64,000 bases of DNA from Peptacetobacter sp900550335. Its GTDB lineage: Bacteria; Bacillota; Clostridia; Peptostreptococcales; Peptostreptococcaceae. The stretch is from contig NZ_CP180001.1 in assembly GCF_047528295.1 (NCBI RefSeq), forward strand, positions 2,480,001 through 2,544,000. The letters are read 5' to 3'. The notes below the pieces were generated by a model. It ran no database searches, was not told where the DNA came from, and was given only the letters and a program-made list of their open reading frames with translations. Shown here piece after piece: positions 60,150 through 64,000 of the stretch (the stretch's first letter is position 1; every line of letters starts with the position of its first letter). The position numbers were made by a program, and so were the translations under genes.

Positions 60150-60788
60150 TTAGCTCTGTTTTTCCACTCTATCTGAAAAAATTCTATATGCTATAAGCAA
60201 TGCTATCCACATAATCACAGTTAGACTGACGATAAGTAATGCCTCGTGATAGAAAAATTCTTCTGGAAGTATATTTATTACTGGATCAAGTACTGGGTCA
60301 AATATCCAGTAGTCATTTCTAAACATTATCTTATGGAAAAGTACAAATACCTTGTCAAAAGCCACCATCATCGGTATTGCAACAATAACTGGAAGAATTA
60401 TTAACATCTTTAGTACATTTTTAAGAGGTTTTGTTCTTCCCTTAAATGCTTCATAAATAATAGCTATAAATGCTAACAACCCGATTCCCATTATGTAGTA
60501 TAATGAGTGAAATATATTTCTAACTTCTTCAAAATGTATCTTACCTTCTCTCGAGAATTTCATACTTGGCAATTTAAATTCTTTATCATCAAAACTAGTA
60601 TTATAGTCTATTAAATAATTGTAGTTTTCAATTATTTCTTGTTCAGTATATCCAGAAATTTCCGGAATATCTAGTCTATATACATCAATATAATATATTT
60701 CTCTAAAATTCAATGCAGTTACAGCAGCCATAGAAATTATAGCTATAGTAACTAAAAAAGAGCATATATTCATAAATACCTTTTTCAT
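60150..60788 (-). CDS. TIGR01906/DUF1461 family integral membrane protein
   Basis: A 212-residue protein with an N-terminal signal-anchor and about four further spans (near 90-110, 125-145, 180-205). The external loop after the first span contains YNYLIDYNTSF and the phrase FSREGKIHFEEVRNIF, typical of TIGR01906. Function unknown. It follows the ABC-F gene. Confidence 0.82.
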   Translation of the reverse strand: MKKVFMNICSFLVTIAIISMAAVTALNFREIYYIDVYRLDIPEISGYTEQEIIENYNYLIDYNTSFDDKEFKLPSMKFSREGKIHFEEVRNIFHSLYYIMGIGLLAFIAIIYEAFKGRTKPLKNVLKMLIILPVIVAIPMMVAFDKVFVLFHKIMFRNDYWIFDPVLDPVINILPEEFFYHEALLIVSLTVIMWIALLIAYRIFSDRVEKQS

Positions 60789-60832
60789 ATTATCACCCAG
60801 GTTTTAGTTAGTTTTTAATCTCTATTTTTTTA

Positions 60833-62383
60833 TTAAACTATTTTTGTAGTAAAGTCTTCTATATTCCATACATCATCTACAAAGTCCATGTAGAATTCTG
60901 GTTCATGAGATACTAAAAGTACTGTTCCCTTGAATTCTTTTATTGCTTTTTTAAGCTCTTCCTTAGCATCCACATCAAGGTGGTTAGTAGGTTCGTCAAG
61001 TACTAGGAAGTTGATATCTTTTAGCATTATTTTACATAGTCTAACTTTCGCTGCTTCTCCCCCACTAAGTACTCTAACTAAGCTAGTTATGTGTTCATTA
61101 GTTAATCCACATTTTGCAAGTGCCTGTCTTACTTCATAATTAGTAAGACCTGGATATTCCTGCCATATTTCATCCATAGCGGTATTGTTATTTTCTGTTG
61201 AACTTTCCTGTTCAAAGTAACCTACCTCTAGATAGTCACCTAGTTTAACTTCACCGTCATATGGTTTTATCATACCTAAAAGAGTTTTTAGAAGTGTAGA
61301 TTTACCTATACCATTCATACCTTTTAATGCTATTTTTTTACCTCTTTCAAGCTGGAAGTTAAGTGGTTTTGTAAGTGGCTCATTATATCCTAGTACAAGA
61401 TCTTTAGTTTCAAATATTATCTTTCCTGCAGCTCTAGCATTTCTAAAGTTGAAAGTAGGTTTTATTTTTTCCTTTGGTCTTTCAAGTATTTCCATCTTAT
61501 CAAGCTGTTTCTGTCTTGAGTTTGCCATACCTCTTGTTGCAACTCTAGCCTTGTTTCTAGCTATGAAGTCTTCAAGTTTTTCTCTTTCTTTAACCTGTTT
61601 TTCGTAAGCCTGTTCTTCCTGTCTTTTCTTGATTTCATTTAATCTTTCAAATTCATCATAGTTTCCTTTGTATCTGTTTAATTCACCATTTTCAAGGTGG
61701 TAAACAACGTTACAAGTATCATTTATAAAGCTTATATCGTGAGAAACTAGTACGAATGCATTTTCATATTCCTGTAGATATCTAGTAAGCCATACTATAT
61801 GTTCTTCATCTAAGTAGTTTGTAGGCTCGTCTAGTATTAATATTGTTGGGTTTTCAAGAAGTAACTTAGTTAAAAGTACTTTTGTTCTCTGTCCACCACT
61901 AAGGTCAGTTACATCTCTATCTAGTCCTATTTCTCCAAGTCCTAGTCCGTTTGCAACCTCCTGTATTTTTGCATCTATTGTATAGAATCCACTGTGTTCA
62001 AGTATAGTCTGTATTTCTGCAGTATCTTCCATAAGTGCAGCCATTTCTTCATCAGATGCATCTCCCATTTTTTCGTACATCTGTAACATTTCCTGCTCTA
62101 AGTCGAACATATGCTGGAATGCCTCTCTTAGAACTTCTCTTATTGTTTTTCCTTTTCCAAGTACTGTATGCTGATCTAAATAACCAACTGTAACTCTTGA
62201 TGACCATTTTATATTTCCTGCATCTGGCATTAATTTTTTAGTTATTATATTAAGAAAGCTAGACTTTCCTTCTCCATTAGCTCCTACTAGTGCTATATGT
62301 TCCCCTTTTCTTATTCTGAATGATACGTTTTCAAGTATTACCCTAGCGCCAAATCCATGGCTAACATTTTCAACTACTAACAT
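60833..62383 (-). CDS. ABC-F family ATPase (YbiT/YkpA-like)
   Basis: Cytoplasmic translation factor type ATPase with two ABC domains and no membrane part; 516 residues. Domain 1: GANGEGKSS, LSGGQRTK, ILILDEPTNYLDEEH. The linker rich in Lys/Glu/Arg (about 240-310) inserts near the ribosome P site. Domain 2: GMNGIGKST, LSGGEAAKVR, FLVLDEPTNHLD. Start at 62383 (MLVVENVSHGFGARV) follows AGGAGG. It resembles housekeeping YbiT/YkpA rather than drug-protecting ABC-F, though the resistance genes are near. Confidence 0.9.
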   Translation of the reverse strand: MLVVENVSHGFGARVILENVSFRIRKGEHIALVGANGEGKSSFLNIITKKLMPDAGNIKWSSRVTVGYLDQHTVLGKGKTIREVLREAFQHMFDLEQEMLQMYEKMGDASDEEMAALMEDTAEIQTILEHSGFYTIDAKIQEVANGLGLGEIGLDRDVTDLSGGQRTKVLLTKLLLENPTILILDEPTNYLDEEHIVWLTRYLQEYENAFVLVSHDISFINDTCNVVYHLENGELNRYKGNYDEFERLNEIKKRQEEQAYEKQVKEREKLEDFIARNKARVATRGMANSRQKQLDKMEILERPKEKIKPTFNFRNARAAGKIIFETKDLVLGYNEPLTKPLNFQLERGKKIALKGMNGIGKSTLLKTLLGMIKPYDGEVKLGDYLEVGYFEQESSTENNNTAMDEIWQEYPGLTNYEVRQALAKCGLTNEHITSLVRVLSGGEAAKVRLCKIMLKDINFLVLDEPTNHLDVDAKEELKKAIKEFKGTVLLVSHEPEFYMDFVDDVWNIEDFTTKIV

Positions 62384-62591
62384 TTTTCCTCCTATAATTA
62401 CTTTTTTATTTTTTATATCAATTTTTATATTCACATATAATTGTAAGCAATAATTGCCGACTTACATTATCATATATTTTTTTCCCTTTAATTTCAAGAC
62501 TTACACGCTCTTTATTTGTTTTTATCTAATAATACCAAACATTTTGTATTTATGTTATAATATTGTCCTAGAGTAAGGAGGTAAACTACTT

Positions 62592-64000
62592 ATGAAAAAT
62601 GATAATAATAGTGATAATAAAATAAGAAGAAGGAAAGCTAGTTCTTCTAATTCTTCATCACAATCACCTGTTAGAAGATCATCCTCTACTAGAGCTAGTA
62701 GCAGTAGTTCTTCTGCAAATAGTAGCAGAGGTTCAAGTAGCTCTTCTAACGGCGTAAGGAATTCTTCTTCATCTGTAAAAAGAAAAAGAAAAGTTCCTTC
62801 AGGTAGAAAGAAAAGAAAGCTTTCAAAAATAAAAGTATTCGGTGTTACTTGCCTAGTTTTATTTGTAGTTGGGATAGCAGCTGTTGGAGGTGTTACATTT
62901 TCTGCACTTAGAGATGTTAAGCCTGTTACACTTGCCGATTTGAACAAAAGAACATATGTAACTACTACACTTCTATATTCAAACGGTAAAAAGATGTCCA
63001 CTGCTCCAAGTTCAAATAAAAAAACACCCGTACCTCTATCTCAGATGTCTCCATATTTGAGAAAAGCTATAGTAGCTATAGAGGATGAGCGTTTCTATCA
63101 ACATGGTGGATTTGACCCTAAAGGTTTAGCTAGATCCGTTGTTATGAGGTTCTTTGGTAAAAGACAGGGTGGTTCTACTATACCTATGCAGGTATCAAAG
63201 ATGCTTTTAACAAGTACTGAACAGACAATTTCACGTAAAATCAAAGATATCTACTATGCCGTAGAAATGGATAAGAAACTTAAAAAAGACGATATTCTTG
63301 AATTATACCTAAATAACTTCTTCGTAGGTAAAGGGCTATCTGGTGCTGAAGCAGGTGCTAGAGGATATTTTGATAAATCAGCAAAAGATCTTACTTTAGC
63401 TGAATCTGCTCTTCTTGCTGGTTCAACTAAAAACCCATCAAAATATTCAGCTTATAAGAGTGCTAAGTTAGATGGCTCTGAAACTAAGGACGATTTAAAC
63501 CATCGTATACTTACTTTTGTAAATACTGAAGACGATGATTTAGATGAGCCAACTGAAACTGAGTTAAAAATGGTAGATAAACTATATGAATGGGGTCTTA
63601 TAAATGAGGGAACTTATAAACAGGCCAAAAGTGGTTCTATAGTTATAAGAAAGGCAGTAAACAACCCTGATGCAAAAGAAAGACAGGAAACTGTACTTGG
63701 AAAAATGAAAGAATTAGGTTATATAACTCAGAAAGAATATACAGAAGCTTTAGCTGAGGAAATAGTTATAAAATTACCTGAAGATTCTCAGGGTATATCA
63801 AATTCTGTAGAAGATTTAATAGAAAGCGAAGTTATTTCAGCTCTTATAGAAAAAGGTAATACTAGAGAAGAAGCTGAAAACATGTACTATAATGGTGGTC
63901 TTATAGTAAACACTACTATAGACCCTAAAATACAGGAAGCCATCGAAGCTGAATACAAAAATAGCAATAACTTCCCAGGAAATAAATTAGGTCCTGATGG
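62592..64000 (+). CDS. Class A penicillin-binding protein (PBP1a-like), partial
   Basis: Peptidoglycan glycosyltransferase/transpeptidase; the C-terminus lies outside the window. Residues 1-80 are cytoplasmic, extremely Ser-rich with Arg/Lys blocks. A membrane span follows (VFGVTCLVLFVVGIAAVGGVTF). The GT51 domain has the catalytic EDERFYQHGGFDPKG, then GGSTIPMQVSKMLL and RKIKDIYYAVEMDKKLKKDDILELYLNN. The transpeptidase SxxK motif is not reached. Start ATG 62592 follows AAGGAGG. Confidence 0.92.
   Translation, partial: MKNDNNSDNKIRRRKASSSNSSSQSPVRRSSSTRASSSSSSANSSRGSSSSSNGVRNSSSSVKRKRKVPSGRKKRKLSKIKVFGVTCLVLFVVGIAAVGGVTFSALRDVKPVTLADLNKRTYVTTTLLYSNGKKMSTAPSSNKKTPVPLSQMSPYLRKAIVAIEDERFYQHGGFDPKGLARSVVMRFFGKRQGGSTIPMQVSKMLLTSTEQTISRKIKDIYYAVEMDKKLKKDDILELYLNNFFVGKGLSGAEAGARGYFDKSAKDLTLAESALLAGSTKNPSKYSAYKSAKLDGSETKDDLNHRILTFVNTEDDDLDEPTETELKMVDKLYEWGLINEGTYKQAKSGSIVIRKAVNNPDAKERQETVLGKMKELGYITQKEYTEALAEEIVIKLPEDSQGISNSVEDLIESEVISALIEKGNTREEAENMYYNGGLIVNTTIDPKIQEAIEAEYKNSNNFPGNKLGPD

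Noticed and set aside
60833..62383. ABC-F gene considered as a drug-protecting ribosome factor because of the nearby resistance genes
   Set aside because: Its motifs and linker resemble housekeeping YbiT/YkpA proteins and it has no leader peptide or attenuator.
62555..63001. A 148-residue minus-strand frame rich in Leu and Glu
   Set aside because: It is the antisense of the Ser-rich N-terminus of the penicillin-binding protein; no ribosome site or domain.

Overview
The window looks like a chromosomal segment of a low-GC Clostridia, most probably a member of the Peptostreptococcaceae. The reasons are strong A+T bias, Shine-Dalgarno sites before nearly every gene, T-box leaders, U32 peptidase, rubrerythrin, and a (Re-)citrate/homocitrate synthase - aconitase - isocitrate dehydrogenase operon of the kind I recall from Clostridioides difficile. 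This is inference from gene content, since no rRNA is present. Almost all genes lie on the minus strand. Both window ends cut genes: potA at the left and a class A penicillin-binding protein at the right.

Left part (1-26 kb, minus-strand order read right to left). thrS has its own T-box leader (specifier ACU) and a probable 6S RNA follows it. map precedes an L20-type leader with infC-rpmI-rplT, where infC begins at a rare AUU. Next come a Trk/Ktr potassium system, an rRNA methyltransferase, and a T-box leader (specifier UUC) before pheS-pheT, followed by zapA, a U32 peptidase and a Nudix hydrolase. cvfB and mntP (behind a yybP-ykoY manganese riboswitch) are on the plus strand. A GntR regulator with a palindromic operator precedes nagA-nagB. 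Cytidine deaminase, a YczE-like membrane protein and a cupin regulator next to potA close the left end.

Middle part (26-51 kb). It holds a GME-fold protein, a zinc-less variant of the Zn-macrodomain family, a glycosyltransferase/PP2C pair, a nitroreductase, the oxidative TCA branch toward 2-oxoglutarate, a DEAD-box helicase, rubrerythrin, a universal stress protein and a HAD protein. An HscC-type Hsp70 sits with a membrane J-like partner carrying HPE instead of HPD. A small membrane protein has an in-frame UGA in a U-x-x-C context, with a hairpin downstream and coding sequence continuing to a normal stop; it is a candidate selenoprotein. A complete beta-glucoside operon (licT, bglP, bglA) has two RAT antiterminator sites.

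Right part (51-64 kb). Next to the housekeeping hflX lies a ribosome-targeting-antibiotic resistance region. A LnuA/LnuC-like lincosamide nucleotidyltransferase gene is separated from what looks like its own promoter and attenuator by a 4063-bp IS1595-family transposon. That transposon (55332-59394) has matching inverted ends starting GGCTATGTTAGCT and a perfect 8-bp target duplication ATTTTTTA. It carries an RlmA/TlrB-like 23S rRNA methyltransferase and a second HflX resembling the HflXr resistance factor. Each of these two genes is preceded by a duplicated module: a short leader peptide ending I-R-L-R-G-stop, then a long hairpin. R-L-R is the known macrolide-arrest motif, so the cargo appears to be a macrolide-inducible resistance cassette. 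This is the most interesting part of the window.
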